Below are positions 52,848 to 63,211 of a DNA stretch of 64,000 nucleotides, piece by piece. Numbering within the stretch: position 1 is the stretch's first letter; the number at the start of each line of letters is the position of its first letter. Source of the DNA: Mycobacterium sp. MS1601 (lineage in GTDB: Bacteria; Actinomycetota; Actinomycetes; Mycobacteriales; Mycobacteriaceae); the NCBI RefSeq assembly GCF_001984215.1, contig NZ_CP019420.1, positions 4,774,001-4,838,000 on the forward strand, read 5' to 3'. The notes beneath the pieces are model-generated. The model saw only the letters and a list, made by a program, of their open reading frames with translations. It searched no databases and was not told the origin of the DNA. The position numbers were made by a program, and so were the translations under genes.

Positions 52848-54274
52848 GCGTGCCGCTGCCCGGGGAACTGCACCGGGTGCACATGGTGGGCATCGGCGGT
52901 GCCGGGATGTCCGGTATCGCCAGGATCCTGTTGGATCGCGGTGCGTTGGTGTCGGGCTCGGACGCCAAGGAGTCGCGCGGTGTGCTGGCCCTGCGGGCGC
53001 GGGGGGCGCAGATCCGGATCGGCCATGACGCCTCGGCGCTGGACCTGCTGCCCGGCGGGCCCACCATGGTGATCAGCACGCACGCAGCGATCCCCAAGAC
53101 CAACCCCGAACTGGTGGAGGCCCAGCGCCGCGGTATCCCCGTGGTGATGCGGCCGGTGGTGCTGGCCAAACTGATGGCCGGGCACACCACGCTGCTGGTG
53201 ACGGGCACCCACGGGAAGACCAGCACCACCTCGATGCTCACGGTGGCGTTGCAGCACTGCGGGTTTGACCCGTCGTTCGCCGTCGGCGGTGAGTTGGGCG
53301 AGTCCGGGACCAATGCCCATCACGGCAGCGGTAGCTGTTTTGTCGCCGAGGCCGACGAGAGTGACGCCTCGTTGCTCGAGTACACCCCGAACGTCGCGAT
53401 CGTCACCAATATCGAGGCCGACCATCTGGATTTTTTCGGCACGGTCGAGGCCTACTGCGCAGTGTTCGATCAGTTCGTCGAGCGCATCGCACCCGGCGGT
53501 GCGCTGGTGGTCTGCACCGACGACCCGGGTGCTGAGAAGCTGGCCACTGGTGCCGCGGCACAGGGGATCCGGGTTCTGGCCTACGGCAGCCAACCGGGCG
53601 CGCTGCCGCTGGAAGCTCAGCTGCTGAGCTGGCAGCAGCAGGGCACCGGCGCGGTCGCCGAGATCAAGCTGGCAGGGGAGTCGCAGCCCCGCGCCATGCG
53701 GCTGGCGGTGCCGGGCAGGCACATGGCGCTCAACGCCCTGGCGGCGCTGCTGGCCGCTCGCGACGTCGGCGCGCCGGTCGAGTCGGTGTTGGACGGGCTG
53801 GCCGGCTTCGAAGGCGTGCGACGCCGCTTCGAACTGGTGGGCACCGCCGCCGGTGTCCGGGTGTTCGACGACTACGCCCACCATCCCACCGAGGTGCGCG
53901 CGGTGCTGTCGGCGCTGCAGATGCTCACGGAGCAGGCGGGCGGCGGCCGTGTCATCGGCGTTTTCCAGCCCCATTTGTATTCCCGCACAAAGACTTTCGC
54001 CAAGGACTTTGGGTCAGCACTCGACGGTGCTGACCGCGCTTTCGTGCTGGACGTCTACGCTGCCCGCGAGCAGCCGCTGCCCGGCGTCAGTGGTGCCACC
54101 GTGGCCGAGCACGTCAGCGTCCCGGTGACCTACGTGCCGGATTTCTCGGCGGTGGCCGCGGCTGTGGTGGAGGTGGCCCGCCCGGGTGACGTCGTCGTGA
54201 CAATGGGGGCGGGTGACGTCACCATGCTGGGCCCCGAGATCATCGCCGAGCTACAGGCCAGGGCGTCGCAGTGA
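52844..54274 (+). CDS. murC: UDP-MurNAc:L-alanine ligase MurC
   Basis: First amino-acid ligase of the precursor pathway. 476 residues: [20 protein letters not shown] (UDP domain), [13 protein letters not shown] (ATP loop), [41 protein letters not shown] and [15 protein letters not shown] start overlaps murG stop; end overlaps ftsQ by GTGA. Although it acts first, it is near the end of the cluster, as is usual in actinobacteria. Confidence 0.97.
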   Translation: MSVPLPGELHRVHMVGIGGAGMSGIARILLDRGALVSGSDAKESRGVLALRARGAQIRIGHDASALDLLPGGPTMVISTHAAIPKTNPELVEAQRRGIPVVMRPVVLAKLMAGHTTLLVTGTHGKTSTTSMLTVALQHCGFDPSFAVGGELGESGTNAHHGSGSCFVAEADESDASLLEYTPNVAIVTNIEADHLDFFGTVEAYCAVFDQFVERIAPGGALVVCTDDPGAEKLATGAAAQGIRVLAYGSQPGALPLEAQLLSWQQQGTGAVAEIKLAGESQPRAMRLAVPGRHMALNALAALLAARDVGAPVESVLDGLAGFEGVRRRFELVGTAAGVRVFDDYAHHPTEVRAVLSALQMLTEQAGGGRVIGVFQPHLYSRTKTFAKDFGSALDGADRAFVLDVYAAREQPLPGVSGATVAEHVSVPVTYVPDFSAVAAAVVEVARPGDVVVTMGAGDVTMLGPEIIAELQARASQ

Positions 54275-55233
54275 CCGGGCCGCAGGATCGCGACGTCCCG
54301 CAGGCGGCATCGGACGCCGGGGCGCAGGAGCAGGAAGAGCCGGTGACACCACCGTCAGAGCTCTCCGACAGCTCGTCGGTGGCCACCTCGACGCACACCG
54401 CCGAAGAGCCGGGTGATCTCGAGGGCCCGCGTCGGCGCGAGCGTCGGGAACGGGCCGAACGTCGCGAAGCCGAGAACAGGGCCAAGGCCATCGAGGAGGC
54501 TCGGCGGGACGCCAAGCGCAAGGCGCAGGGTGCACCCTCGGTGGACATCCGCCCGCCGCGGCGTGGCACGGTGCGCGGTCTGAAGGTGGTGCTGTGGACG
54601 ATCGGCCTGGTGGTGCTGGCGACCGGGCTGGGGCTGGCCCTGTACGTCACCCCGCTGATGTCGGCACGCGACATCGTGGTGGTGGGCGCTCAGGAGATCA
54701 CCCGTGACGAGGTGATCGCCACTTCGCAGGTCACAGAGGGCACCCCGCTGCTGCAGATCAACACCGACGTGGTGGCCCAGCGCGTGGCCGCGATCCGGCG
54801 TGTCGCCAGTGCCAGGGTGCAGCGCGAGTATCCGTCGACGCTGCGCATCACCATCGTGGAGCGAATCCCCATCGCGGTGAAGGACTTTCCCGACGGTCCG
54901 CACCTCTATGACCGCGACGGCGTGGACTTCGCCACCGGGCCCGCGCCGCTGAACCTGCCGTACCTGGATGTGGAGAACCCCGCTCCCAGCGACCTGCCCA
55001 CGCAGGCGGCGCTGGCGGTCCTGACGGCGTTGCGACCCGAGGTGGCCGGACAGGTGGGACGGGTGGCCGCACCGTCGGTGGCGTCGATCACGCTGACCCT
55101 GACCGACGGGCGGGTGGTGGTGTGGGGAACCGAGGATCGCACGCAGGAGAAAGCTGACAAGCTGGCGGCGCTGCTGACCCAGCCCGGCCAGACCTACGAC
55201 GTGTCGAGCCCTGATCTGCCCACCGTCAAGTAA
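54271..55233 (+). CDS. ftsQ: Cell division protein FtsQ
   Basis: Bitopic divisome protein that recruits the FtsL/FtsB core. 320 residues: acidic then Arg/Glu-rich cytoplasmic tail (about 1-105), helix at about 108-130, POTRA domain (about 132-200) with [18 protein letters not shown] and [13 protein letters not shown], and a C-terminal beta domain ending [19 protein letters not shown]. The long charged cytoplasmic tail is typical of mycobacterial FtsQ. The GTG start overlaps the murC stop. Confidence 0.95.
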   Translation: MTGPQDRDVPQAASDAGAQEQEEPVTPPSELSDSSSVATSTHTAEEPGDLEGPRRRERRERAERREAENRAKAIEEARRDAKRKAQGAPSVDIRPPRRGTVRGLKVVLWTIGLVVLATGLGLALYVTPLMSARDIVVVGAQEITRDEVIATSQVTEGTPLLQINTDVVAQRVAAIRRVASARVQREYPSTLRITIVERIPIAVKDFPDGPHLYDRDGVDFATGPAPLNLPYLDVENPAPSDLPTQAALAVLTALRPEVAGQVGRVAAPSVASITLTLTDGRVVVWGTEDRTQEKADKLAALLTQPGQTYDVSSPDLPTVK

Positions 55234-55314
55234 CCCAGAAATCCCGCGTGTTGTCGGCGCGCCTGCACGGTTCACCGAGGGCTGCGCCCTACCGTTCTGG
55301 TTGCGCGGATTTAC

Positions 55315-55338
55315 TTGACATAACTCTAACCCTATGGT
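55315..55338 (+). promoter_or_regulatory. Promoter region of ftsZ
   Basis: A perfect TTGACA lies at 55315-55320. TATGGT at 55333-55338 fits TANNNT but is only 12 nt away; it may pair with TTACTT at 55311-55316, while TTGACA may use TTGAGG-like sequence near 55338-55343. Mycobacterial ftsZ is known for several promoters in the ftsQ-ftsZ gap, and the 196-bp gap here is the longest within the mur/fts run. Confidence 0.5.
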
Positions 55339-55429
55339 TGAGGTTGAGGGTTTAGGGACACACCGGTCGCATCCGGACTCAGGAACTATCCGCTGACTTA
55401 CGTAACCCATCCAGGGAGGAAGACGACCG

Positions 55430-56578
55430 ATGACCCCCCCGCACAACTACCTCGCCGTCATCAAGGTGGTCGGCATCGGCGGCGGCGGCGTCAATGCCGT
55501 CAACCGCATGATCGAACAGGGCCTCAAAGGTGTCGAGTTCATCGCCATCAACACCGATGCCCAGGCATTGCTGATGAGTGATGCCGACGTCAAGCTCGAC
55601 GTCGGGCGTGATTCGACCCGTGGTCTCGGTGCGGGCGCCGATCCCGAGGTGGGCCGCAAAGCCGCCGAAGACGCCAAGGACGAGATCGAGGAGCTGCTGC
55701 GCGGCGCCGACATGGTGTTCGTCACCGCGGGTGAGGGTGGCGGCACCGGAACCGGTGGTGCGCCCGTGGTGGCCACCATCGCGCGCAAGCTCGGCGCCCT
55801 GACCGTCGGCGTGGTGACGCGGCCGTTCTCCTTCGAGGGCAAGCGCCGCAGCAACCAGGCCGAAGCCGGCATCAATGCCCTGCGTGAGAGCTGCGACACG
55901 CTGATCGTCATCCCCAACGACCGGCTGCTGCAGATGGGTGACGCCGCGGTCTCGTTGATGGACGCGTTCCGCAGCGCCGACGAGGTACTGCTCAACGGCG
56001 TGCAGGGCATCACCGACCTGATCACCACTCCCGGTCTGATCAACGTCGACTTCGCCGACGTCAAGGGCGTGATGAGCGGAGCGGGCACCGCGCTGATGGG
56101 CATCGGCGCCGCCCGCGGCGACGGCCGTGCGCTCAAGGCCGCGGAGATCGCCATCAACTCGCCGCTGCTCGAGGCCAGCATGGAGGGCGCCCAGGGCGTG
56201 CTGCTGTCGGTGGCCGGCGGCAGTGACCTGGGTCTGTTCGAGATCAACGAGGCCGCCTCGCTGGTCCAGGATTCGGCGCATCCCGACGCCAACATCATCT
56301 TCGGCACCGTCATCGACGACTCCCTCGGCGACGAGGTGCGGGTGACGGTGATCGCCGCCGGGTTCGAGACCGGTTCCGCCAGCCGCAAGCCGGCGGTCGG
56401 TGCGCCCGGAACCAGTCAGCAGCAGGTTGCGCAGGGCCGGGCGGGCAAGGTGTCGTCCTCGCTGTTCGAGCCGGCCGACGCGGCCAGTGTCCCGCTGCAC
56501 ACCAACGGTGCAACGGTCCGGGTGGGTGGGCCCGACGATGACGACGACGTTGACGTGCCGCCCTTCATGCGTCACTGA
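55430..56578 (+). CDS. ftsZ: Cell division GTPase FtsZ
   Basis: Tubulin-like GTPase forming the Z-ring. 382 residues: [27 protein letters not shown] at the N-terminus (start encoded by ATG followed by a run of seven C), tubulin signature GGGTGTG at about 104-110, [10 protein letters not shown], and [20 protein letters not shown] with the catalytic T7-type Asp. A Gly/Ala linker and the acidic C-terminal peptide [13 protein letters not shown], the docking tail for SepF and FtsW, complete it. GGGAGGAAGACG before the ATG is a good ribosome site. Ends 2 nt before pgeF. Confidence 0.98.
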   Translation: MTPPHNYLAVIKVVGIGGGGVNAVNRMIEQGLKGVEFIAINTDAQALLMSDADVKLDVGRDSTRGLGAGADPEVGRKAAEDAKDEIEELLRGADMVFVTAGEGGGTGTGGAPVVATIARKLGALTVGVVTRPFSFEGKRRSNQAEAGINALRESCDTLIVIPNDRLLQMGDAAVSLMDAFRSADEVLLNGVQGITDLITTPGLINVDFADVKGVMSGAGTALMGIGAARGDGRALKAAEIAINSPLLEASMEGAQGVLLSVAGGSDLGLFEINEAASLVQDSAHPDANIIFGTVIDDSLGDEVRVTVIAAGFETGSASRKPAVGAPGTSQQQVAQGRAGKVSSSLFEPADAASVPLHTNGATVRVGGPDDDDDVDVPPFMRH

Positions 56579-56580
56579 GC

Positions 56581-57282
56581 GTGAAGATCCGCCGCGTCTT
56601 CACCACGCGGGCCGGCGGCGTCTCGGCCCCGCCGTACGACTCGTTCAATCTGGGTGATCATGTCGGCGACGACCCGAAGGCCGTCGCCGACAACCGCGCA
56701 CGACTGGCGAAGGGGATCGGGCTGGCACCCGATCGCCTGATCTGGATGAACCAAATCCACAGTGCGCATGTGGTGCGGGTCGATGAGCCCCGGGATTCCG
56801 CGGTGGACGCCACCGATGCACTGGTGACGACCACGCCTGGGCTGGCCCTGGTGGTGGTCACCGCCGACTGCGTGCCCGTTCTTCTCGGTGATGCCCGTGC
56901 CGGTGTGGTCGCCGCGGCGCACGCGGGTCGTGTCGGAGCCCAGAACGGCGTGGTTGTCCGTACCGTCGAGGCCATGGTCGAGGCCGGAGCTCACGTCGAC
57001 GACATCTCGGTACTGCTCGGGCCCGCCGTCAGCGGAGTGAACTACGAAGTGCCCGAGGCCATGGCGGCCGAGGTCGAGGCCGCTCTGCCGGGCAGTCGTA
57101 CGGTGACTTCCCGGCGCACACCGGGGCTGGATTTGCGGGCCGGAATCGACCGTCAACTGCGAGGTTTGGGTATCACCGCAATCTCGGTCGACCCCCGATG
57201 CACCGTCGCCGACCCCACTTTGTTCAGCCATCGCCGGGGTGCGCCCACCGGTAGGCTCGCCTCGGTGGTGTGGATGGAATGA
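56581..57282 (+). CDS. pgeF: Polyphenol oxidase family protein PgeF (YfiH)
   Basis: Member of the YfiH/PgeF family; PgeF corrects muropeptides that wrongly carry serine, and related proteins act as laccases or purine nucleosidases. 233 residues with FTTRAGGVSAPPYDSFNLGDHVGD, WMNQIHSAHV (zinc-binding His), TADCVPVLL (Cys) and AAHAGRVGAQNGVV (His), the expected metal/catalytic set. GTG 56581 lies two bases after ftsZ; the stop overlaps yggS by ATGA. Rv2149-like in position. Confidence 0.92.
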   Translation: MKIRRVFTTRAGGVSAPPYDSFNLGDHVGDDPKAVADNRARLAKGIGLAPDRLIWMNQIHSAHVVRVDEPRDSAVDATDALVTTTPGLALVVVTADCVPVLLGDARAGVVAAAHAGRVGAQNGVVVRTVEAMVEAGAHVDDISVLLGPAVSGVNYEVPEAMAAEVEAALPGSRTVTSRRTPGLDLRAGIDRQLRGLGITAISVDPRCTVADPTLFSHRRGAPTGRLASVVWME

Positions 57283-58009
57283 GTCGCCAGGACGAATTGG
57301 CCGCAGCGCTGGCAAATCTGAATTCGCGCCTTGCCCTGGCCGTCGAGAAGGCGGGCCGCAAACTCGACGAGGTCGAACTGCTGCCGGTCACCAAATTCTT
57401 TCCCGCCTCCGATATTGCCATTCTGGCCGACTTGGGCTGCCGGGCGTTCGGAGAGTCCCGGGACCAGGAGGCGGCCGGCAAGGTCGCCGAGTTGACCGGG
57501 CGGATTCCGTCAGATGTGCGCTGGCACATGATCGGTCAGATCCAGAGCAACAAAGCGCGACACATCGCCTCCTGGGCGCACGTGGTGCACTCGGTGAGTT
57601 CGGAAAAGGTGATCAACGCGCTGGGGCGGGGTGCGCAAGCGGCCCTCGACGACGGTGCCCGCGCGGAGGCGTTGCAGATCTATCTGCAGCTGAGCCTGGA
57701 CGGCGACGAGTCCCGCGGCGGTGTCGATATCGATGACGCGGGTCGAATCGACGGTCTGTGCGAGACCGTGAACGCCACGGCCGGACTGGAATTCGTGGGT
57801 TTCATGGCCATCCCGCCGCTGGGCGCCGACCCCGATGAGGCGTTCGGACGGTTAGCGGGGAGCGGGACCGGGTACAGGCCTTCTATCAGGGCCGCCTCGG
57901 TCTGTCCGCCGGTATGTCCGGTGACCTGGAGGTGGCCGTCAAACATGGTTCGACATGTGTGCGTGTCGGAACCGCGCTTCTGGGATCTCGACCGCTAACG
58001 TCACCGTGA
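57279..58009 (+). pseudogene. yggS: YggS/PLPBP pyridoxal phosphate homeostasis protein, with one frameshift
   Basis: PLP-binding alanine-racemase-like protein that keeps vitamin B6 and amino-acid pools balanced. Start ATG 57279 overlaps the pgeF stop. LLPVTKFFPASDI holds the PLP lysine; GESRDQEA, WHMIGQIQSNKAR and GFMAIPPLGADPDEAFGRL follow in frame. At the GGGG run 57857-57860 the frame breaks. With one extra G it continues as GERDRVQAFYQGRLGLSAGM and [21 protein letters not shown], a normal YggS end stopping at 58007-58009 (about 243 residues). As read, the frame instead ends at 57998 with an unrelated tail. Likely a base-call error; third of three in this window. Confidence 0.85.
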
Positions 58010-58074
58010 GTAGTCACTCCAGTCACATCTTTATCACGCACCACACAGTCAGAGCATCGGAGAAGGGTCCAGCG

Positions 58075-58728
58075 ATGAGCACACTGCATAAGGTCAAGGC
58101 CTACTTCGGAATGGCTCCGCTGGAGGATTACGACGACGAGTACTACGAGGACGACGACCGCGGCGCCGCACGCGGATATCCGCGCCGCACAGAGCGTTTC
58201 GGTGCCGAAGACGGTCCCGCGGGCTATGACCGCTACGGTGACCCGCGCGACCGCGAGTACGACGACCTGCGTGACGCCCGCGAGCCCGAGTACGCACCCT
58301 CCTACCGCGGCGCCTACGCCGAGGAGCCCCGCTTCCGTCCGCGCGAATTCGAGCGGCCCGCACCCCGGCTGGGTGGCATGCGTGGCGCGAGCACCCGCGG
58401 CGCCCTGGCGATGGACCCACGCCGGATGGCCGAAATCTTCGAAGCAGGTAGCCCGTTGTCCAAGATCACCACGCTGCGTCCCAAGGACTACAGCGAGGCC
58501 CGCACCATCGGTGAACGGTTCCGTGACGGCAACCCGGTGATCATGGACCTGGTGTCCATGGACAACGCCGATGCCAAGCGTCTGGTCGATTTCGCCGCCG
58601 GTCTGGCCTTCGCGCTGCGGGGTTCGTTCGACAAGGTGGCCACCAAGGTGTTCCTGCTGTCGCCTGCCGACGTCGAGGTCACTCCCGAAGAGCGTCGCCG
58701 GATGGCTGAAGCGGGCTTCTACAACTGA
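58075..58728 (+). CDS. sepF: Cell division protein SepF
   Basis: Membrane-binding partner of FtsZ, needed for division in actinobacteria, which lack FtsA and ZipA. From ATG 58075 (GAGAAGGG upstream) it has 217 residues: an N-terminal amphipathic helix [12 protein letters not shown], an acidic/Arg/Tyr-rich linker to about 120, then the SepF core from about 125 with [32 protein letters not shown] and [18 protein letters not shown], ending [18 protein letters not shown]. The reading frame extends upstream but lacks a ribosome site there. Confidence 0.95.
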   Translation: MSTLHKVKAYFGMAPLEDYDDEYYEDDDRGAARGYPRRTERFGAEDGPAGYDRYGDPRDREYDDLRDAREPEYAPSYRGAYAEEPRFRPREFERPAPRLGGMRGASTRGALAMDPRRMAEIFEAGSPLSKITTLRPKDYSEARTIGERFRDGNPVIMDLVSMDNADAKRLVDFAAGLAFALRGSFDKVATKVFLLSPADVEVTPEERRRMAEAGFYN

Positions 58729-58859
58729 TCCGTTTGTTGGCCCGGGCGGCCCACGCGCCGCTCGATCGGTAGGCTTGCGGGGTCGTTCTACGCCGACGTC
58801 GCCGTCTCATGAGGTGGTGTCGGCAACATCACACCCCTCATCAGTAAGGTCGGCTCTCG

Positions 58860-59150
58860 TTGGCGCTCTTTTTCGAAATCCTGGGCTTCGCGCTGTTCGT
58901 CTTCTGGTTGCTGCTCATCGCTCGGGTCGTCGTCGAGTTCATCCGCTCGTTCAGCAGGGACTGGCACCCACGTGGCTTCACCGTGGTGGTGCTCGAGATC
59001 ATCATGACGGTCACCGATCCACCGGTGAAGCTGCTGCGCAGGCTCATTCCGCAGCTCACCATCGGTGCGGTGCGTTTTGATCTCTCGATCATGGTGCTGC
59101 TGCTTCTGGCCTTCATCGGCATGCAGCTGGCCTTCGGCGCTGCGGTCTGA
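58860..59150 (+). CDS. YggT family membrane protein
   Basis: 96 residues with two hydrophobic helices (about 3-24 and 72-92) separated by a basic, positively charged loop containing RVVVEFIRSFSRDWHPRG and DPPVKLLRRLIPQLTIGAV, as in YggT/CcdA-unrelated family members. Function unresolved; YggT proteins accompany sepF and divIVA in many Gram-positives and have been linked to division and osmotic tolerance. Start TTG at 58860 with GTAAGG upstream. Confidence 0.9.
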   Translation: MALFFEILGFALFVFWLLLIARVVVEFIRSFSRDWHPRGFTVVVLEIIMTVTDPPVKLLRRLIPQLTIGAVRFDLSIMVLLLLAFIGMQLAFGAAV

Positions 59151-59286
59151 GCACGCTCATTTCTCTCGCGTGTCACCAGCGTTCAACCAAACTTGAAATT
59201 CGTTCTTAATTATTGAGCTGGTCCGCAACCGGCGAGTCGGGTGTGACAGGATGGACGCCAGTTACAGTCCGGCTATTAGCTTGGTC

Positions 59287-59292
59287 TATCGT
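59287..59292 (+). promoter_or_regulatory. Possible -10 element of wag31
   Basis: TATCGT (TANNNT) lies in the 189-bp gap upstream of wag31, about 48 bp before its ATG. The gap is otherwise AT-richer than its surroundings. wag31 in mycobacteria is known to be transcribed separately. Confidence 0.35.
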
Positions 59293-59339
59293 TCTAACAC
59301 CGAGATCGGATCGACCGTCCAGACCTGAGGGGGCAGAAC

Positions 59340-60164
59340 ATGCCGCTTACACCAGCCGACGTGCACAATGTTGCGTTCAGTAAGCCGCCGATCGGCAAGC
59401 GTGGCTACAACGAAGACGAGGTCGATGCCTTCCTCGATCTGGTGGAGAACGAGCTGACACGGCTCATCGAGGAGAACGCCGACCTGCGTCAGCGGGTCAG
59501 CGAGCTCGACCAGGAGCTGGCCTCGGCCCGCGCCGGGGGAGGCGTGTCGGCCACGCAGGCCATCCCGCTGTACCAGCCCGAGCAGGAGCCCGAAGCAGCC
59601 CCGGCTCCGCAGCCGGCCTACGAGGCTCCGCCCGCGCCCGCTCCGGTGGCCGCAGCGCCGCAGGGCGAAGAGGCCCACCTCAAGGCCGCTCGTGTGCTGG
59701 CCCTGGCGCAGGACACCGCGGACCGGCTCACCGGCACCGCCAAGGCCGAGGCGGACAAACTGCTCGCCGACGCCCGCGCCAACGCCGACGCCATGGTCAG
59801 CGAGGCCAAGCGCACCGCTGAGTCCACGGTCACCGAGGCGCGCAACCGCGCCGACGCCATGCTGTCGGACGCGCAGAACCGCTCCGAGACCCAGCTGCGT
59901 CAGGCGCAGGAGAAGGCCGATGCACTGCAGGCCGACGCCGAGCGCAAGCACTCCGAGATCATGGGCACCATCAACCAGCAGCGCACAGTGCTGGAAGGTC
60001 GCCTCGAGCAACTGCGCACCTTCGAGCGCGAGTACCGCACACGGCTCAAGACCTACCTGGAGTCCCAGCTGGAAGAGCTGGGCCAGCGCGGCTCGGCGGC
60101 CCCGGTGGATTCCAGCGCGGGCAATGACGGTGGCTTCAACCAGTTCAACCGGGGCAACAACTAA
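59340..60164 (+). CDS. wag31: Polar growth protein Wag31 (DivIVA)
   Basis: Coiled-coil protein that marks cell poles and directs envelope synthesis. 274 residues: N-terminal membrane-binding DivIVA domain ([39 protein letters not shown]), a linker with Thr72 in VSATQAIP that aligns with the phosphorylated Thr73 of M. tuberculosis, a Pro/Ala-rich insertion to about 120, then a long Ala-rich coiled coil to about 240 and a polar tail ending [11 protein letters not shown]. Strong GAGGGGG before the ATG. Confidence 0.97.
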   Translation: MPLTPADVHNVAFSKPPIGKRGYNEDEVDAFLDLVENELTRLIEENADLRQRVSELDQELASARAGGGVSATQAIPLYQPEQEPEAAPAPQPAYEAPPAPAPVAAAPQGEEAHLKAARVLALAQDTADRLTGTAKAEADKLLADARANADAMVSEAKRTAESTVTEARNRADAMLSDAQNRSETQLRQAQEKADALQADAERKHSEIMGTINQQRTVLEGRLEQLRTFEREYRTRLKTYLESQLEELGQRGSAAPVDSSAGNDGGFNQFNRGNN

Positions 60165-60179
60165 CCGGGCGGATAGCTC

Positions 60180-60569
60180 ATGCTGATCGTTGCGCTGGTT
60201 CTGGCCGTCGTCGGCCTGGCCGCATTGGTGACCGCTGTTGTCACCAGTAACGCCGTGGTTGCCTGGGTGTGTATCGGCGCCAGCGTCATCGGGGTGATCC
60301 TGCTGATCGTCGACGCCATCCGCGAACGCCAGCGTGGTGTGGCGGAGGCCGTGGCGGCTGCCGACGAGGCAGAGTCGGGTGAGGCCATCGACGCGACGTA
60401 TCAGAACTTCGACGCCGAGTACCCGGATGAGGAACCCGCCACCCGGGTGATCGAAGGTGGTCCGGCCGCCGAAGAGTTGGCCGCCGCTGCCGAGGAGCCC
60501 GAGGGTGTGAAGGCTGAAACCGAGGAATCAGCCGAGGTGCACGAGCAGCAGGAACCCAAACCGAACTAG
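60180..60569 (+). CDS. Two-helix membrane protein with acidic tail (Rv2144-like)
   Basis: Function unknown. 129 residues: two adjacent hydrophobic helices (about 2-22 and 25-46) joined by a short loop, then a strongly acidic cytoplasmic tail (EEPE, EETEESAEVHEQQEPK type sequence). It follows wag31 by 15 nt with GGGCGGATA as weak ribosome site. The tail length and acidity vary widely between species. Its last bases overlap the facing phosphoribosyltransferase gene by 4 bp. Confidence 0.88.
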   Translation: MLIVALVLAVVGLAALVTAVVTSNAVVAWVCIGASVIGVILLIVDAIRERQRGVAEAVAAADEAESGEAIDATYQNFDAEYPDEEPATRVIEGGPAAEELAAAAEEPEGVKAETEESAEVHEQQEPKPN

Positions 60570-61219
60570 ACGTCGTTGAGGGCAGCCACCACGGCATCAT
60601 CGGTCACCTGGTCGAAGTCGGCGTAGGACAGTCCCACCGCGATGAACGGTCGTGGGTTGTGAACGCACACCACTTCGTCGGCGACGTCCGCGAACAACTC
60701 CGTCACCCACGCCGGCCCGGTGGGCACCGCAATGACCAGGTGACCCACGCCGACGTCACGAAGCGTCAGCGCCGCCACCCGCATGCTCGCGCCGGTTGCC
60801 ACGCCGTCGTCCACCAGGATCACGGTGCGCCCGGCGATCTCGACTGCCGGACCACCCTGCCGATACGCCTGCTCACGGCGGGCGAGTTCACGCTGTTCTC
60901 GCTCGACGATGACGTCGATGTCCTCCTCGGCCACCTCGAGGTCGGCGATCAGCGGCTCGTTGAAGACCATGACTCCGGCCGTGATGGCACCCAGCGCCAG
61001 TTCGGGCTGCCCGGGTACGCCCAGCTTGCGGACCAACATCACGTCCAGCGCCGCGCCGAGTTCCCGTGCCACCCTGGCGGCCACGGGCACGCCGCCGCGG
61101 GCCAGGCCGATCACCACCGCGTCGGTCCGCGGGCCGAGGGCCTGCGCCAACACCATCCCGGCATCGTCGCGGTCGGCGAAGCCGTGGGAATGCCGGCGGC
61201 GGAGAAAGCCTGCGGCCAT
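60566..61219 (-). CDS. Phosphoribosyltransferase domain protein (Rv2143-like)
   Basis: 217 residues with a type I PRTase fold. The PRPP loop is VILVDDGVATGASM (about 131-144), preceded by ARGGVPVAARVARELGAALDVMLVRKLG, the region binding pyrophosphate. The N-terminal FLRRRHSHGFADRDDAGMVLAQAL matches the so-called phosphoribosyltransferase/erythromycin-esterase-type family found in actinobacteria. The substrate base is unknown. Probably cotranscribed with the alpha/beta hydrolase upstream (29 nt). Confidence 0.88.
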   Translation of the reverse strand: MAAGFLRRRHSHGFADRDDAGMVLAQALGPRTDAVVIGLARGGVPVAARVARELGAALDVMLVRKLGVPGQPELALGAITAGVMVFNEPLIADLEVAEEDIDVIVEREQRELARREQAYRQGGPAVEIAGRTVILVDDGVATGASMRVAALTLRDVGVGHLVIAVPTGPAWVTELFADVADEVVCVHNPRPFIAVGLSYADFDQVTDDAVVAALNDV

Positions 61220-61247
61220 GACGGCGGGTTCACCGTCGCTGCGCTGT

Positions 61248-61823
61248 TCAAACTCCCAGCTGAGCGCGAATCAGCCGGACGGTCAGGGCAGTCCAGTCCG
61301 GCCAGCGCCGCAGCAGGAAATGATCGGCCCTGTCGAGTCCGATCCATTCGGCGTCGACGCCGCGTTCACCGGCCCGCGTGACCTGCACCCGTGACGAACG
61401 CGGATCGGTCCAGGTGTCGGCGGTGCCGTGTACTGCCAGCAGTCGGGTTGCGGGCGTGATCCGAGCCGCGTCATCGGCTGGCCACCACGGAGCCAGCGCG
61501 ACCACCGCGCCGACGGGGTGCTCACCGGCCAGGTGAGCAGCCACCCGGGCGCCCATGGAATGCCCGACAAGCACCACGCGGTCAGGGACCACCATCGCGG
61601 TGATGTCGGTGAGAACGGCCCGCGCATCCGACAGTGCGTCCAGGCGCGGCGCGTTCCACCCACGCATCCGATAGCGCACCCGGCGCACCGGTACCGCGCC
61701 GCCGAACTCGCGGCGAAGCTCCGCCGCCAACAGCGCCACCCTGACCTGAGCCAGCTGCCACGGGCGGGTGGGCTGATCGCTGGTCGGTTTGCCGCCTGGC
61801 AGCACCAGGACACATGCGTTCAC
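61248..61823 (-). CDS. Small alpha/beta hydrolase
   Basis: 191-residue hydrolase of the dienelactone-hydrolase/lipase fold. Nucleophile elbow GHSMG at about 86-90, with Asp in HGTADTWTDPRSS and His in DRADHFLLRRW completing the triad. No signal peptide or membrane helix. Start GTG at 61823. Substrate unknown. Located between the phosphoribosyltransferase and the divergent epimerase. Confidence 0.88.
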   Translation of the reverse strand: MNACVLVLPGGKPTSDQPTRPWQLAQVRVALLAAELRREFGGAVPVRRVRYRMRGWNAPRLDALSDARAVLTDITAMVVPDRVVLVGHSMGARVAAHLAGEHPVGAVVALAPWWPADDAARITPATRLLAVHGTADTWTDPRSSRVQVTRAGERGVDAEWIGLDRADHFLLRRWPDWTALTVRLIRAQLGV

Positions 61824-61873
61824 GAGATGAATTCGGAGTCAGATCCCGCCCGGACGGGTATTAGCTGCTCATT

Positions 61874-63211
61874 ATGGGCATCGAATACAGCAGCGTCCTG
61901 GACCATCCGATCGACGAGGTGTTCACCTGGCACGCCCGGCCCGGTGCGATTCATCGGCTGATCCCGCCCTGGCAGCCCATGACCGCGGTGCAGGAAGCGA
62001 CGTCACTGCGCGACGGGCGCGCTGTTCTGGGATTGCCGGGCGGGCTGCGCTGGTACGCCCAGCACGACGGCGACGCCTACGATCCGCCGCGCCGCTTCGC
62101 CGACGAATTGACCGCAGGAGGCCTGCGGTCCTGGCCCACGCTGGCCACCGGCCGGTGGCGCCACACTCATCAGTTCGCCGACCGCGGAGACGGCACGACG
62201 TTGTTGACCGATACCGTCGACACCCCGGTACCCGCCCGGCTACTGCGCTCGACATTCCGGTACCGGCACCGCCAGACCGCCGACGATCTGGCCGCTCACC
62301 GCGCCGCGGGTTTGGCGCCGATGACGGTGGCGATCACCGGAGCAACCGGGTTGGTAGGCACCGCGCTGGCCGCGTTTCTGTCCACCGGCGGCCACCGGGT
62401 GATCCGGCTGACCCGCACTCCGGCCTCGAGCCCCGATGAGCGCCAATGGGATCCGCTGGCTCCCTCGGCGGATCTGTTGGAGGGGGTGGACGCGGTGGTG
62501 CACCTGGCCGGGGCGTCCATCGCGGGCCGATTCACCGCCGGGCACAAAGCGGCGATCCGTGACAGCCGCATCGAACCCACCCGACGCCTGGCCGAACTCG
62601 CGGCCCGTGGCGGCCCGCAGGTGTTCGTCAGCGCCTCGGCCATCGGGTTCTACGGCTACGACCGCGGTGACGAGTTGCTGCATGAGGACAGTTCCCGCGG
62701 TGACGGTTTCCTGGCCGACGTGGTGGCCGACTGGGAGGCCGCCACCGCACCTGCCGTGGATGCCGGGTTGCGAGTTGTGTTGGTGCGCACCGGAATTGTG
62801 CAGGCCGCCCGGGGTGGGACCCTGCAGTTGCTGCGGCCGCTGTTCAGCGCGGGCCTGGGCGGCAAACTCGGCGACGGCAGGCAATGGCTGTCGTGGGTGG
62901 GCATCGACGACCTGACCGACATCTACCACCGCGCCCTCTACGACCCCCGGCTCTCGGGGCCGGTCAATGCCGTGGGCCATGAACCGGTGCGCAACCTCGA
63001 GTACACCAAGGCGTTGGCCGCGGTGCTGCACCGACCGGCGATCCTTCCGGTGCCGTCGCTGGGACCGCGGGTGCTGCTGGGGTCAGAAGGCGTGCGAGAG
63101 CTGGCGGAGGCCAGTCAGCGGGTGCTGCCGACCAAGCTCGCCGGAGTCGGGCATCACTTCCGCCATGCCGACGTCACTGATGCGTTGGCTCACCAACTGG
63201 GACACGACTGA
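61874..63211 (+). CDS. TIGR01777-family epimerase with N-terminal SRPBCC-like domain (Rv2216-like)
   Basis: 445 residues. An N-terminal domain of about 150 residues (GIEYSSVLDHPIDEVFTWHARPGAIHRL) resembles SRPBCC cyclase-like proteins. The second domain is an atypical short-chain dehydrogenase/epimerase: VAITGATGLVGTALAAFL (NAD(P) loop), VHLAGASIAGRFTAGHK, FVSASAIGFYGYDRGDE with Tyr but lacking the standard YxxxK spacing, and the DUF1731 C-terminus (VNAVGHEPV, RPAILPVPSLGPRVLLG). Reaction unknown. The 3' end overlaps the facing amidotransferase gene by 38 bp. Confidence 0.92.
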   Translation: MGIEYSSVLDHPIDEVFTWHARPGAIHRLIPPWQPMTAVQEATSLRDGRAVLGLPGGLRWYAQHDGDAYDPPRRFADELTAGGLRSWPTLATGRWRHTHQFADRGDGTTLLTDTVDTPVPARLLRSTFRYRHRQTADDLAAHRAAGLAPMTVAITGATGLVGTALAAFLSTGGHRVIRLTRTPASSPDERQWDPLAPSADLLEGVDAVVHLAGASIAGRFTAGHKAAIRDSRIEPTRRLAELAARGGPQVFVSASAIGFYGYDRGDELLHEDSSRGDGFLADVVADWEAATAPAVDAGLRVVLVRTGIVQAARGGTLQLLRPLFSAGLGGKLGDGRQWLSWVGIDDLTDIYHRALYDPRLSGPVNAVGHEPVRNLEYTKALAAVLHRPAILPVPSLGPRVLLGSEGVRELAEASQRVLPTKLAGVGHHFRHADVTDALAHQLGHD

